Assembly (NCBI GenBank): GCA_011620595.1
Contig: WOYX01000041.1
Coordinates: 27,530-90,601, forward strand
Origin: Bacteroidales bacterium
GTDB taxonomy: Bacteria > Bacteroidota > Bacteroidia > Bacteroidales > VadinHA17
Direction of reading: 5' to 3'
Length of the DNA: 63,072 nucleotides
Shown in pieces: positions 8,948 through 17,972 of the stretch. The notes beneath the pieces were generated by a model, which saw only the letters and a list, made by a program, of their open reading frames with translations, did not search any database and was not told the DNA's origin. Each line of letters begins with the position of its first letter. The stretch's first letter is position 1. Made by a program: the position numbers and the translations under genes.

Positions 8948-10633
8948 TTAATAATAATCATATCCGAAGACCTCCCTCATTGTGTTACGCATATCACTCT
9001 TCACGTCATCCATACTTGCCTTGTTTCCCGTCTCTTTCTCAATGCTCGTCACACCTTTGTCAGTGAATCCGCAGGGATTGATATGGTCAAAGTACGAGAG
9101 GTCAGTGTTTACGTTCAGGGCAAAGCCGTGCATTGTCACATAGCGTGAGGCCCTAACGCCTATGGCACAGATTTTTCTTGCCCGTGTGCCATCTTCCGGG
9201 TCAAGCCACACCCCTGTGGCTCCTTTCAGCCTGCCGCCCGTTATTCCGTAACGGGCTATGCACCTGATAATTGCTTCTTCAAGCAGATGTATGTATTCCC
9301 TGAGTCCGATCTTCATCACCTCCAGGTCAAAAATCGGGTATCCGACAAGCTGACCGGGACCGTGATATGTGATGTCACCGCCCCTGTCGATGCGGTAGAA
9401 AGAGACATCCCGAGCCTTGAGCTGTATGAAGTCAAGCAGCAGGTTTTGGTCAGATCCGCTCTTGCCAAGGGTATATACATGGTTATGCTCCACAAAGATC
9501 AGACGGTCAGGCGTCCTGTCCTGGTCGCCTTTTTTTTCTCCCTTCTCCGCCACCTTGGCGTTGAAAAACCGCTCCTGATAATCCCATGTATCCTTATAGT
9601 CACGCCACCCCAGATCGTCGTAGATCACCATTGCCGGGCGGTCACTGTCTGAATGGTTTTTCGGCTCACTGCCTGCCTCCGCTGATTCTATACCCGATTC
9701 CCCCTCTTTATCTGAATCCCTGACAGTCAGATTCCGGTCTTCCTTGCCCCTGGCATCCGTCCTATTATTCAGAAGACCGGCACCCGGCGCCACATGCTTC
9801 TCTGCATGATATGAGCTTCTCACCAGCGGACTGCTTTCAACGAACTCAAATCCGATCCCGAGCCCCTTTCTGCGGTAATCATCAAATTTCTCAGGTGTAA
9901 TATACTCTGCTACAGGTATATGGGCAAGACCAGGAGCCAGATACTGTCCTATGGTCACAATCCTGCAACCGGTTGCATAAAGGTCATTCAGCGCTTCAAT
10001 CACCTCCTCCCGGCTCTCTCCGAGGCCAAGCATCAGTCCCGATTTGGCTCTCACACCTCTTGCGGCTATATGTCTCAGAACTGCCAGGCTCACCTCATAT
10101 TTTGCCACCGACCTGATCACCGGTGTCAGTCGCCTGACAGTTTCAATGTTGTGTGAGATAACATCTGGACCGGCAGCAATCACCATGTCAATATCCCTGA
10201 AATTTCCCCGAAAGTCGGGTACAAGTGTCTCGATGGTCACTGCAGGGTTCACCTCTCTGATGCGCCGGACAGTTGCTGCCCAGTGTGCCGCACCGCCGTC
10301 GGGAAGGTCGTCACGGTCTACCGAGGTAATGACGCAGTGCTTCAGTTTCATTGTCTTCACGGCCCTGGCAACACGTTCAGGTTCGCCTGGGTCAGGCGGC
10401 AGGGGCTTGCCGCTCCTGGTTCCGCAGAATTTGCAGGAACGGGTGCAAATATCGCCGAGGATCATCAGCGTGGCAGTGCCGGCATTCCAGCACTCGCCTA
10501 TATTAGGACAGTTGCCTGATGTGCATATTGTGTGAAGGTGATTATCCTCCACCAGCCGTTTGACCATGGTGTAGCTCTCCCCGCTTGCCCGCTGCATCTT
10601 AAGCCATGATGGCAGTCTCCTTTCACCTGTCAT
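8948..10633 (-). CDS. lipA-lipB: Fused lipoyl synthase-octanoyltransferase (LipA-LipB)
   Basis: One 561-residue chain holding both lipoate-assembly enzymes. The LipA part (about 1-285) has the auxiliary-cluster cysteines C37, C42 and C48, the radical-SAM motif with C63, C67 and C70, and the C-terminal RSSYHA ligand motif at 272-277. A charged, Ser/Glu/Asp-rich linker spans about 288-334. The LipB part (335-561) has the RGGDITYHGPGQ motif at 417-428, Lys487 in KICAIGV and the catalytic Cys521 in NPCG. Both sets of catalytic residues look intact. The start at 10633 (MTGERRLPSWLK) fits LipA homologues better than the in-frame ATG at 10684, which would also lie upstream of the promoter box. Normally these are two genes. 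Confidence 0.93.
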   Translation of the reverse strand: MTGERRLPSWLKMQRASGESYTMVKRLVEDNHLHTICTSGNCPNIGECWNAGTATLMILGDICTRSCKFCGTRSGKPLPPDPGEPERVARAVKTMKLKHCVITSVDRDDLPDGGAAHWAATVRRIREVNPAVTIETLVPDFRGNFRDIDMVIAAGPDVISHNIETVRRLTPVIRSVAKYEVSLAVLRHIAARGVRAKSGLMLGLGESREEVIEALNDLYATGCRIVTIGQYLAPGLAHIPVAEYITPEKFDDYRRKGLGIGFEFVESSPLVRSSYHAEKHVAPGAGLLNNRTDARGKEDRNLTVRDSDKEGESGIESAEAGSEPKNHSDSDRPAMVIYDDLGWRDYKDTWDYQERFFNAKVAEKGEKKGDQDRTPDRLIFVEHNHVYTLGKSGSDQNLLLDFIQLKARDVSFYRIDRGGDITYHGPGQLVGYPIFDLEVMKIGLREYIHLLEEAIIRCIARYGITGGRLKGATGVWLDPEDGTRARKICAIGVRASRYVTMHGFALNVNTDLSYFDHINPCGFTDKGVTSIEKETGNKASMDDVKSDMRNTMREVFGYDYY

Positions 10634-10662
10634 ACCCTTGTCCCCTGAAACGAAATGATACG

Positions 10663-10670
10663 CAAAGGTA
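10663..10670 (-). promoter_or_regulatory. -7 box (TACCTTTG) for lipA-lipB
   Basis: Exact TAnnTTTG match on the minus strand, 30 bases upstream of the ATG at 10633. It supports that start, because the alternative ATG at 10684 lies upstream of it. A divergent box for the aldolase gene lies at 10727-10734. Confidence 0.5.
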
Positions 10671-10726
10671 CATAATAAAAGCAAAGGCTAAGGGGAAAAT
10701 TTCGCCATCGCTAAACAATGAATGTG

Positions 10727-10734
10727 TATCTTTG
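10727..10734 (+). promoter_or_regulatory. -7 box (TATCTTTG) for the rhaD-like gene
   Basis: Exact TAnnTTTG match 26 bases upstream of the ATG at 10760, in the divergent region shared with lipA-lipB. Confidence 0.5.
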
Positions 10735-10759
10735 AAGGATTAATGCAGCAGCAACTGCA

Positions 10760-11557
10760 ATGGACCGGGAGCTGAGTCTTTTTATGAAAAATATCACAGG
10801 CGATGTCAGCGCTGTAGCCGGTTGGCTGTGGCAACGGGGATGGGCTGAGAGAAATGCCGGCAATATCTCCGTCCGGCTGACGGAAGATGAGCTGACCTCC
10901 TTTCCGGATGAGCAGCCGGTACTGTTGCCACTGCCCAAAAGATGTGAGATCCTTGCGGGATTCCACTTTCTTGTTACAGCTACAAATACCAGGATGCGTG
11001 ACGTGGCCGCCAGGCCTCTTGAGACCCTGCTTCTTATCAGGATCAGCGATGACGGCACAGGTTATCAGATCCTCTCACCCACCGGGGAGACAGCACTACG
11101 GCCCACCAGCGAGATGCCGGCACATCTCTGTATTCATGAGATGCTTACCGCGAAGAGACCCAGCCACAAGGTGGTGATACACACCCATGTCACTGAGCTG
11201 ATAGCTCTGACTCAGATACGTGAATTATGTGACGAACAAAGACTTAACAGCATACTGCTGGGCATGCATCCGGAGACGAGGATATTCGTCCCTGATGGCG
11301 TAGGCTTTGTTCCTTATACCCTGCCCGGCTCCCGGGCTATCGGAGAGGCAACGGTAAGGGCTCTTGAAAACCACAGTGCAGGGCTGTGGGAGAAACACGG
11401 CCTCTTTGCCACCGGCAGAGATCCCATGGAAACCTTCGACATAATCGATGTTCTGGCAAAGTCCGCCTCAGTATGGTTTATGTGCCGCTCCGCGGGATAT
11501 GAACCCGAAGGCCTGACAGAAGAACAGCTTGATGAATTGGCAAAACTTAAATTCTGA
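10760..11557 (+). CDS. rhaD: Rhamnulose-1-phosphate aldolase-like class II aldolase
   Basis: Class II (zinc) aldolase/adducin fold, 265 residues, closest by eye to RhaD, which splits L-rhamnulose 1-phosphate into DHAP and lactaldehyde. It has NAGNIS at 32-37, a catalytic-type Glu118 in TSEMPAH, zinc ligands H141 and H143 in HTH, and H213 in WEKHGLF. The segment after H213 (ATGRDPMETFDIID) is RhaD-like. No rhaA, rhaB or rhamnose transporter is in the window, so its pathway here is unclear. It is followed seven bases later by a D-amino acid transaminase gene. Another sugar-phosphate substrate cannot be excluded. Confidence 0.8.
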   Translation: MDRELSLFMKNITGDVSAVAGWLWQRGWAERNAGNISVRLTEDELTSFPDEQPVLLPLPKRCEILAGFHFLVTATNTRMRDVAARPLETLLLIRISDDGTGYQILSPTGETALRPTSEMPAHLCIHEMLTAKRPSHKVVIHTHVTELIALTQIRELCDEQRLNSILLGMHPETRIFVPDGVGFVPYTLPGSRAIGEATVRALENHSAGLWEKHGLFATGRDPMETFDIIDVLAKSASVWFMCRSAGYEPEGLTEEQLDELAKLKF

Positions 11558-11564
11558 AAAACAG

Positions 11565-12422
11565 ATGGATACAGTTTATTTGAACGGACAGTTCATACCG
11601 CGCAATGAGGCTGTGATCAGCCCTGACGACAGGGGATTTCTCTTTGGCGACAGTGTCTATGAAGTCACCAGATGGTACGGCGGTTATTTCTTTGACCTCC
11701 CCGCCCATGCAACGCGGCTCAGGCGAAGCCTCACCGAGATAAGGATCAGCTGGCGGGACGCAGAGAGGATCGAGGAGATCTCTGAGGAGCTTATTCACCG
11801 TAACGGTCTCGGGGGCGACTGCGCCATAGTATACCTCCAGGTCACCAGGGGGGTGGCACCGCGGAACCATGCCTTCCCTGACCCACCCGTCTCTCCCACA
11901 TCCTATGGATTTGCAAAGAGACACTCAATCAACACGCTGCTCTGCGAGCAGGGAACCTCCCTCCGGATGACACCCGATCCCAGGTGGAACCGCTGTGACA
12001 TCAAGTCAACCTCCCTGCTGGCCAATGTTATGGCCTACCAGGAGGCACATGACAACGGTTGTGCCGAGGTCTGCTTTGTCCGTGAAGGTTTGGTAACCGA
12101 AGGCGCCCACTCAAACATATTCTTCGTCAGGAACGATACATTATATACCCATCCCGAGTCGCAATGGATCCTTTCCGGCATCACCCGCAACAATGTGGTA
12201 GCCCTGGCGGCTGAGAACAGCATCCCGCTCATTGAGGAGGCTGTGGCTGCAGATATGCTGGCGTACACGCACGAATCCTTCCTCTGCAACACAACGGGAG
12301 AGATCGTTCCGGTGCTTAAGATCGGCGACCAGGTGATAGGTGAAGGCAGACCGGGACCGGTAACTCGGGAAGTGCAGGAACTGTTCCGCAATCTGATACA
12401 GTCAATGGATCCGCGCCGCTGA
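11565..12422 (+). CDS. dat: D-amino acid transaminase (class IV aminotransferase)
   Basis: PLP enzyme of fold type IV, 285 residues, probably interconverting D-alanine and D-glutamate for peptidoglycan. The TRGVAPRNHAFP block at 94-105 is characteristic of D-amino acid transaminases, and Lys147 in CDIKSTSLLAN is the PLP lysine. The ATG at 11565 (MDTVYLNGQF) matches the family start. An in-frame ATG at 11529 lies inside the preceding gene. It is seven bases after the rhaD-like stop, so probably cotranscribed. Branched-chain transaminase is less likely given the motif. Confidence 0.88.
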   Translation: MDTVYLNGQFIPRNEAVISPDDRGFLFGDSVYEVTRWYGGYFFDLPAHATRLRRSLTEIRISWRDAERIEEISEELIHRNGLGGDCAIVYLQVTRGVAPRNHAFPDPPVSPTSYGFAKRHSINTLLCEQGTSLRMTPDPRWNRCDIKSTSLLANVMAYQEAHDNGCAEVCFVREGLVTEGAHSNIFFVRNDTLYTHPESQWILSGITRNNVVALAAENSIPLIEEAVAADMLAYTHESFLCNTTGEIVPVLKIGDQVIGEGRPGPVTREVQELFRNLIQSMDPRR

Positions 12423-12440
12423 CCTATGCCGGGCGTCAGG

Positions 12441-12569
12441 GAGACTCTTCCCTCTGCGTCGGAGCCTCAAAATGCCGGCCCGACACTCCCGTCTTCATCG
12501 GGACAGGTCCCTGGGCGGGATTGAGACTCCTCGTTCTGCGTTGGAGCTTCAAACGGAAGACTGCCGACT
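12441..12569 (-). repeat. Composite intergenic repeat, copy 2
   Basis: Reverse-oriented relative of 37-140 (shared block 12465-12569). It contains two direct copies of a 30-base imperfect palindrome, at 12441-12470 and 12523-12552 (82-base period), sharing GAGACTC, TCTGCGT and GGAGC. Between them is the GGACCTGTCCCGATGAAG block (reverse strand) also seen in copy 1. It fills most of the gap between the transaminase gene and lysS. The gap carries no gene that I can support. Confidence 0.7.
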
Positions 12570-12665
12570 GAAGATTGAGCCCCCCTCCCCTCCAACCTGG
12601 CTCTTCGTTAAAAAAATCCACCGGATTTTTTCTTCACGCTCAGCCCTCTATTGCCTTTGTTATTA

Positions 12666-12673
12666 TACCTTTG
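12666..12673 (+). promoter_or_regulatory. -7 box (TACCTTTG) for lysS
   Basis: Exact TAnnTTTG match 17 bases upstream of the lysS ATG at 12690. It argues against the in-frame ATG at 12651. Confidence 0.5.
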
Positions 12674-12689
12674 CCCAAATTTTAACAAC

Positions 12690-14204
12690 ATGAGCACACC
12701 CCAACTGAGCGAGCAGGAACAGGTTCGCAGGCAATCACTTGAAGAGATACGTAAGCTTGGCATTGATCCGTATCCGGCTGCAATGTACCCGGTTAATACA
12801 ACAGCCGCGGAGATACTGGCAGGATTCAGTGATACGGAAGACAAATTTTCCGAGGTGTGCCTGGCAGGACGCATCATGAGCCGCCGCATCATGGGCAACG
12901 CCTCCTTTGCCGAACTGATGGACTCGTCCGGCCGCATACAGATATATGTACGGCGTGATGATATCTGTCCCGGTGAAGACAAGACACTCTACAACACACT
13001 CTTCAAGAAACTGCTCGACATAGGTGATATTATCGGGGTCAGGGGATTTGCCTTCAGGACACAGATGGGTGAGATAACTGTTCATGTTAAGGAGCTGACC
13101 CTGCTTAGCAAGTCGCTGCGCCCCCTGCCAATTGTCAAGGAGAAGGACGGGGTGATGTATGATGCCGTCACCGACCCGGAGATGCGTTACCGCCAGCGAT
13201 ATGTCGACCTGATCATCAACCCCGGGGTACGCGAGGTGTTCCGTATGCGTACACAGGTGATAAGGTCAATGCGCGAACTGTTCGACTCACGCGGTTATCT
13301 CGAGGTGGAAACGCCGGTACTGCAGGCCATCCCCGGCGGTGCTGCAGCGCGGCCCTTCGTGACACATCACAATGCTCTTGACATACCGCTATACCTCCGT
13401 ATCGCCGATGAGCTCTACCTCAAAAGACTGATTGTGGGAGGTTATGACGGCGTCTATGAGTTTGCCAGGGACTTCCGCAACGAGGGTATGGACCGCATGC
13501 ACAATCCTGAGTTCACCGTGCTGGAGATCTATGTGGCATACAAGGACTACAACTGGATGATGGAGTTCACCGAGGAGATCATGTCAAAGGTGGCCATCGA
13601 TCTTCACGGCACAACAAAGGTACCTCTCGGTGACAACCTTATTGAATATGCCGGACCCTACCGGCGGATATCGATGACCGATGCCATTAAGGAGTATACC
13701 GGCATAGACATCACAGGCATGAGTGAGGATGACCTGCGCAAGGAGTGTGACATGATGGGCATCGGCCATTCGCCGTCAATGGGAGCAGGCAAGTTGATTG
13801 ACCTTATCTTCGGTGAGAAGTGCGAACATCACTTTGTTCAGCCCACCTTCATCATCGATTATCCGCAGGAGACCTCCCCCCTGACCAAGAAGCACCGCAG
13901 CAGGGCGGGACTGACCGAAAGGTTTGAACTGATGGTCAACGGCAAGGAGGTGGCCAACGCCTACTCTGAGCTCAATGACCCGATAGATCAGCTAGAGAGG
14001 TTTCAGGAGCAGATGCGTCTTTCACAGAAGGGCGATGATGAGGCCATGTTCATCGACATGGATTTTGTGCGGGCACTTGAATACGGCATGCCACCCACAT
14101 CCGGGATGGGCATAGGCATCGACAGGCTCACCATGTTCATGACCAACCAGCAATCAATACAGGACGTGCTCTTCTTCCCGCAGATGAGGCCGGAGGGTAA
14201 GTAG
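12690..14204 (+). CDS. lysS: Lysine--tRNA ligase (class II)
   Basis: Charges tRNA-Lys. The 504-residue class II synthetase has an N-terminal OB-fold anticodon-binding domain (about 50-150) and a catalytic core with motif 2 FRNEGMDRMHNPEFT and motif 3 GMGIGIDRL near the end. The start at 12690 (MSTPQLSEQEQ) follows a promoter box and matches homologues. In Bacteroides, lysS usually stands in one run with gpsA and pgi. Here those two genes are on the opposite strand beyond a sugar kinase, so the order has been rearranged. Confidence 0.96.
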   Translation: MSTPQLSEQEQVRRQSLEEIRKLGIDPYPAAMYPVNTTAAEILAGFSDTEDKFSEVCLAGRIMSRRIMGNASFAELMDSSGRIQIYVRRDDICPGEDKTLYNTLFKKLLDIGDIIGVRGFAFRTQMGEITVHVKELTLLSKSLRPLPIVKEKDGVMYDAVTDPEMRYRQRYVDLIINPGVREVFRMRTQVIRSMRELFDSRGYLEVETPVLQAIPGGAAARPFVTHHNALDIPLYLRIADELYLKRLIVGGYDGVYEFARDFRNEGMDRMHNPEFTVLEIYVAYKDYNWMMEFTEEIMSKVAIDLHGTTKVPLGDNLIEYAGPYRRISMTDAIKEYTGIDITGMSEDDLRKECDMMGIGHSPSMGAGKLIDLIFGEKCEHHFVQPTFIIDYPQETSPLTKKHRSRAGLTERFELMVNGKEVANAYSELNDPIDQLERFQEQMRLSQKGDDEAMFIDMDFVRALEYGMPPTSGMGIGIDRLTMFMTNQQSIQDVLFFPQMRPEGK

Positions 14205-14335
14205 TCCGTATGATTTTAAGCTACTTTTGGATAAATTTACACGGCCGGAATCAGGTACATGCACTGACTGGCACTTAATATTACGGAATGTGAGATAACG
14301 CAAACAGTCCTGAACCGGACAATAAGGATCGCACC

Positions 14336-15415
14336 ATGAGCATAGAACTGAAAAAGAATCCGATGTATTCTCTCCTGGTACCCACAAGCATGGGTGTCAG
14401 GATAACGCCTCTCAGCGGCCAGCCCGTTCACTGCAGCGATACTTTTCATATGCAGGCGACAAGTGCGGAGACCAATGTGGCATCCATCTCGTCATATCTC
14501 GGCCTTCCGGTGAAGGTGCTGACCACCTTTGTGAAAGATAGTCCCGTTGCCCGGTTCATTAAGGACAACCTTGCCAGCCGTCATATGTGCTATGAGGGCA
14601 AGGAGGTCAGCCAGGGTGACCCGTGGGGCTACAGGCACCAGTTCAACATAGCCGACAGCGGGTCAGGGTCGCGCGGGCCGAGGGTACACAATGACCGCGC
14701 GGGTGAGGTCGGAAGGACGCTGAACGTCAACGACTTTGATCTGGACCGCATATTCGGTACGGAGGGGGTACAGATAGTACACCTGAGCGGGCTGATCGGT
14801 GCATTGTCGCCTGAGACCGGCACCTTCTGCCTTGAGTTGGCCCATGCTGCAAAGAAATACGGAACCCGGATCTCTTTCGACCTTAACTACCGGGCCTCGT
14901 TCTGGAAGGGCCGCGAGAATGAACTGGGGACTATCTTCAGGGAGATAGCATCGGTCTCCGATATTCTTGTAGGCAATGAGGAGGACTTTCAGCTTTGCCT
15001 GGGTATTGAGGGTCCCGAATCCGGCGGAAAGGATATAGCTTCTAAGATTGAGTCATTCAAGGAGATGATCAGGGTGGTAAAGGGAGCATATCCCCACGCT
15101 TCAGTCTTTGCCACCACTCTGCGCCAGGTGATCAATGCCAACCTCCACAAGTGGGGTGCCATCATGCTTGAGGGAGACAACTGGCATGTGATAGAACCGC
15201 GTGAGATAGCCGTGCTTGACCGCATCGGGGGAGGCGACGGATTTGTCGGAGGACTGCTCTACGGCATACTGCGAGGCTGGGACCCCGTCAGATGGATACA
15301 GTTCGGATGGGCCAGCGGCGCCCTGGCTACCACCGTGATGACCGACTATGCCCAGCCTGCCGACGAGGAGCAGGTATGGAGCATCTGGGAGGGCAATGCA
15401 CGCGTACGGCGTTAA
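14336..15415 (+). CDS. PfkB-family sugar kinase (KdgK-like)
   Basis: Ribokinase-fold sugar kinase of 359 residues. The C-terminal PfkB signature is seen as DRIGGGDGFVGG, with the aspartate of GGDGF as the catalytic base, and SFDLNYR marks the substrate-side strand. Homologues in Bacteroidota are often called 2-dehydro-3-deoxygluconokinase; the substrate is not proven by sequence. AAGGA lies shortly before the start. The gene converges on pgi, and the TTAA at 15412-15415 supplies the stop codons of both genes. Confidence 0.82.
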   Translation: MSIELKKNPMYSLLVPTSMGVRITPLSGQPVHCSDTFHMQATSAETNVASISSYLGLPVKVLTTFVKDSPVARFIKDNLASRHMCYEGKEVSQGDPWGYRHQFNIADSGSGSRGPRVHNDRAGEVGRTLNVNDFDLDRIFGTEGVQIVHLSGLIGALSPETGTFCLELAHAAKKYGTRISFDLNYRASFWKGRENELGTIFREIASVSDILVGNEEDFQLCLGIEGPESGGKDIASKIESFKEMIRVVKGAYPHASVFATTLRQVINANLHKWGAIMLEGDNWHVIEPREIAVLDRIGGGDGFVGGLLYGILRGWDPVRWIQFGWASGALATTVMTDYAQPADEEQVWSIWEGNARVRR

Positions 15416-16752
15416 CCGCTAACCCTGAGCGCCTTCTCCAACCGCTCTCTCTCAGCCTCAAATCCCGGCTTGCCCAGCAGGGCAAACATATTCTTCTTGT
15501 AGGATTCCACACCCGGCTGGTCAAAGGGATTGACCCCAAGAAGATAACCGCTGATGGCGCAGGCCAGTTCAAAGAAGTACATCAGCTGGCCGAGACTCTC
15601 TTCATCAATTCTCTGCATACTAACGGTTATCACCGGAACGCCACCTTCGATGTGGGCTATTCGGGTTCCGTCCTCAGCCTTGTGATTTACCTCCGTGAGG
15701 GTTTTACCCGCAATAAAACCAACGCTGTCGGAATCATCAGACGAGCCTGGCACCACCAGGCTGTGACGGGATTTTTCAACATGGATCACTGTCTCGAAGA
15801 GCTTGCGCTCACCCTGCTGAATGTACTGGCCCATGGAGTGCAGGTCAGTGGTGAAGTTTACCGATGCAGGGAAGATACCCTTGCTCTCCTTGCCTTCACT
15901 CTCACCGTAAAGCTGCTTCCACCACTCTGCAAGGAAGACCAGCGACGGCTCGTAACTGATAAGTATCTCGGTGGTATATCCTTTCCTGTATAGGCAGTTG
16001 CGTGCAGCAGCATAGGCAACGGCTATGTTTGATCCGGTATCATTCCCCTCCCTTACCGAAAGGGCCATATCCATCATCCCGCGGGCAAAGGCGTCGATGT
16101 CAAACCCTGCCAGCGCCAGTGGCAGCAACCCCACAGGTGTCAGGACTGAGTATCTTCCACCAACATCATCAGGGATGACGAAGGTCTCATAACCCTCACC
16201 CACAGCCAGCTGATGCAGCGCCCCGCGCCGGGCATCAGTTATCGCCACGATGTGAGATCTCATTCCCTTCTTGCCGGTCTTGTTCTTCAAATGGTCTCGC
16301 AAAATACGGAAGGCAATGGCAGGCTCTGTGGTGGTACCACTCTTTGAGATTACCACAATATTGTAGAGTGTGGTGTCAAGAAACCTCAGCAGTGCCGCAT
16401 GATAATCCTCACTCAGTGTCTGTCCGGCAAAAAGAACCCTGTGCTCCTCATGACCGAATGGATCTGTCAGCGCCTCTATCAGGGCCTTGGAACCGAGGTA
16501 TGAACCTCCTATGCCGACAACGACTGTCACCGGGGCCTGGGCACGGAGGCGTGCAGCACACGATCTGATATCATCAGTTTTTGACAGGGTTTCGTCAGGA
16601 AGACGAAGCCACCCCGTAAATTCGCTTCCGGGGCCTTTACCTTCACGGAGTATTCGAAGCTGTTCTACAGCGTTGGTCTTAAGCCTGTTAAGCTCATCAA
16701 TATTGACAAATGAGCCGATACCGTTAATTCTGACAGAGATGTTGTTTTTCAT
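15412..16752 (-). CDS. pgi: Glucose-6-phosphate isomerase
   Basis: Interconverts glucose 6-phosphate and fructose 6-phosphate. The 446-residue short-form PGI shows GIGGSYLGSKALIE, KSGTTTEPAIAFR and GGRYSVLTPVG, the last two being sugar-phosphate-binding signatures. Length is close to that of Firmicutes and Bacteroidota enzymes. It starts three bases after the gpsA stop on the same strand, a pairing common in this phylum. Confidence 0.95.
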   Translation of the reverse strand: MKNNISVRINGIGSFVNIDELNRLKTNAVEQLRILREGKGPGSEFTGWLRLPDETLSKTDDIRSCAARLRAQAPVTVVVGIGGSYLGSKALIEALTDPFGHEEHRVLFAGQTLSEDYHAALLRFLDTTLYNIVVISKSGTTTEPAIAFRILRDHLKNKTGKKGMRSHIVAITDARRGALHQLAVGEGYETFVIPDDVGGRYSVLTPVGLLPLALAGFDIDAFARGMMDMALSVREGNDTGSNIAVAYAAARNCLYRKGYTTEILISYEPSLVFLAEWWKQLYGESEGKESKGIFPASVNFTTDLHSMGQYIQQGERKLFETVIHVEKSRHSLVVPGSSDDSDSVGFIAGKTLTEVNHKAEDGTRIAHIEGGVPVITVSMQRIDEESLGQLMYFFELACAISGYLLGVNPFDQPGVESYKKNMFALLGKPGFEAERERLEKALRVSG

Positions 16753-16755
16753 TTC

Positions 16756-17790
16756 CTACTTTAGTTTTTTTGACAGATTTTTAAGCTCCTGAACAGGATT
16801 TGCATTAGTGTAAAGAATCCTGTAGACGGTTTCCGCTATGGGTATGTCTGCCTGTAATTTTTTATTGACCTCATGAATGCAGCTTGATGCAAAGTATCCT
16901 TCTGCCACCTGGTTCATCTCCAGAAGTACGTTTCTCACAGCATAGCCTTTGCCGATCATAAATCCCAGATTTCTGTTCCGGCTGAACTGTGAATATCCTG
17001 TTACCAGCAGGTCTCCCAGGTACGGTGATTCGGTTATGTCACGCCGGAACGGCGATACCGCATCAACAAACCGGCTCATTTCGCCTGCGGCATTAGCCAG
17101 CAACACTGCAATGAAATTGTCGCCGTAGGCAAGTCCGCTCGCCATGCCAGCTGCAATGGCATAGATATTCTTCATTACTGCTGCGTATTCAATTCCTATG
17201 AAATCCTCCGAGACCAAAGTTCTTATCCACCTGTTGGAGAAGAAGGAAGCCACCACCGCAGCCCTTTCACTGTTCAGCGAAGCAAAAGTAAGATAGGTCA
17301 GCTTCTCTGATGATACCTCCTCGGCATGGCTTGGCCCCGTGATGATAACAATATTTTCATCAGGAACATTGTACCTCCTTATCAGATACTCACCGGTAAC
17401 ACAATTGTCGCCCGGAATGATCCCCTTTATACCCGAACAGACGGTTTTTCCTCCCAGGTCATCCTCAGCCATACCCTGCAGCGCAGCTTTCAAATAGGTG
17501 GCCGGAGTGACCAGTATTATGATTTCTGATGATTCTGTAGCAGTACGGATGTTGTCTGTTGGCTGGATCAACGTCAGATCAAACTCAATTGCAGGAAGGT
17601 ACCGGGGATTCCTGCCGTAGCGTCTGACATGACGGTATATTTCCGGTCTGTCAATATACCATGTAACAGACTGACCGTTGGAAGTAAGCACCATGGTCAT
17701 AGCAGTTGCCCAGCTGCCTGAGCCAACGACGGTTATCCCCATGCCGACTGATTTGACCATTTTCAGGTCCGTAAGGCTCGTACCTGTCAT
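16756..17790 (-). CDS. gpsA: Glycerol-3-phosphate dehydrogenase [NAD(P)+]
   Basis: Reduces dihydroxyacetone phosphate to sn-glycerol 3-phosphate for phospholipid synthesis. It has an N-terminal Rossmann motif GSGSWATAM and the catalytic-lysine segment AVMKNIYAIAAGMASGL. Of 344 residues, the first ten precede a second possible start at 17760. I keep 17790 because a complete promoter (TTG, 20 bases, TATCTTTG) ends 16 bases before it. It forms an operon with pgi. Confidence 0.94.
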   Translation of the reverse strand: MTGTSLTDLKMVKSVGMGITVVGSGSWATAMTMVLTSNGQSVTWYIDRPEIYRHVRRYGRNPRYLPAIEFDLTLIQPTDNIRTATESSEIIILVTPATYLKAALQGMAEDDLGGKTVCSGIKGIIPGDNCVTGEYLIRRYNVPDENIVIITGPSHAEEVSSEKLTYLTFASLNSERAAVVASFFSNRWIRTLVSEDFIGIEYAAVMKNIYAIAAGMASGLAYGDNFIAVLLANAAGEMSRFVDAVSPFRRDITESPYLGDLLVTGYSQFSRNRNLGFMIGKGYAVRNVLLEMNQVAEGYFASSCIHEVNKKLQADIPIAETVYRILYTNANPVQELKNLSKKLK

Positions 17791-17806
17791 TTATGTGATT
17801 TTGCGT

Positions 17807-17837
17807 CAAAGATATAAAATGGCCCGGCAGTAGACAA
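17807..17837 (-). promoter_or_regulatory. Promoter of gpsA-pgi
   Basis: Minus-strand -33 TTG (17835-17837), 20-base spacer, then the -7 box TATCTTTG (17807-17814), an exact match to the Bacteroidota consensus with good spacing. Confidence 0.6.
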
Positions 17838-17972
17838 CAGGTCCCGGTTCTGATGAATCAGATTGAGTTCCCGCGTCTTGTTCAGCGGAACGGGACAGGA
17901 GGGAGCAGCACAGTGGTGGCCGGCACAATGGCACGACTGCATGACAGTTGGCTCAGCATGACCGAAAACAAG

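Noticed and set aside
15292-15993. A 233-codon frame overlapping the kinase and pgi ends
   Set aside because: It crosses the junction of two confident convergent genes.
17838-17905. Third copy of the composite intergenic repeat
   Set aside because: Only short stretches (CAGGTCCC, GATTGAG) agree; the similarity is too weak to claim homology.
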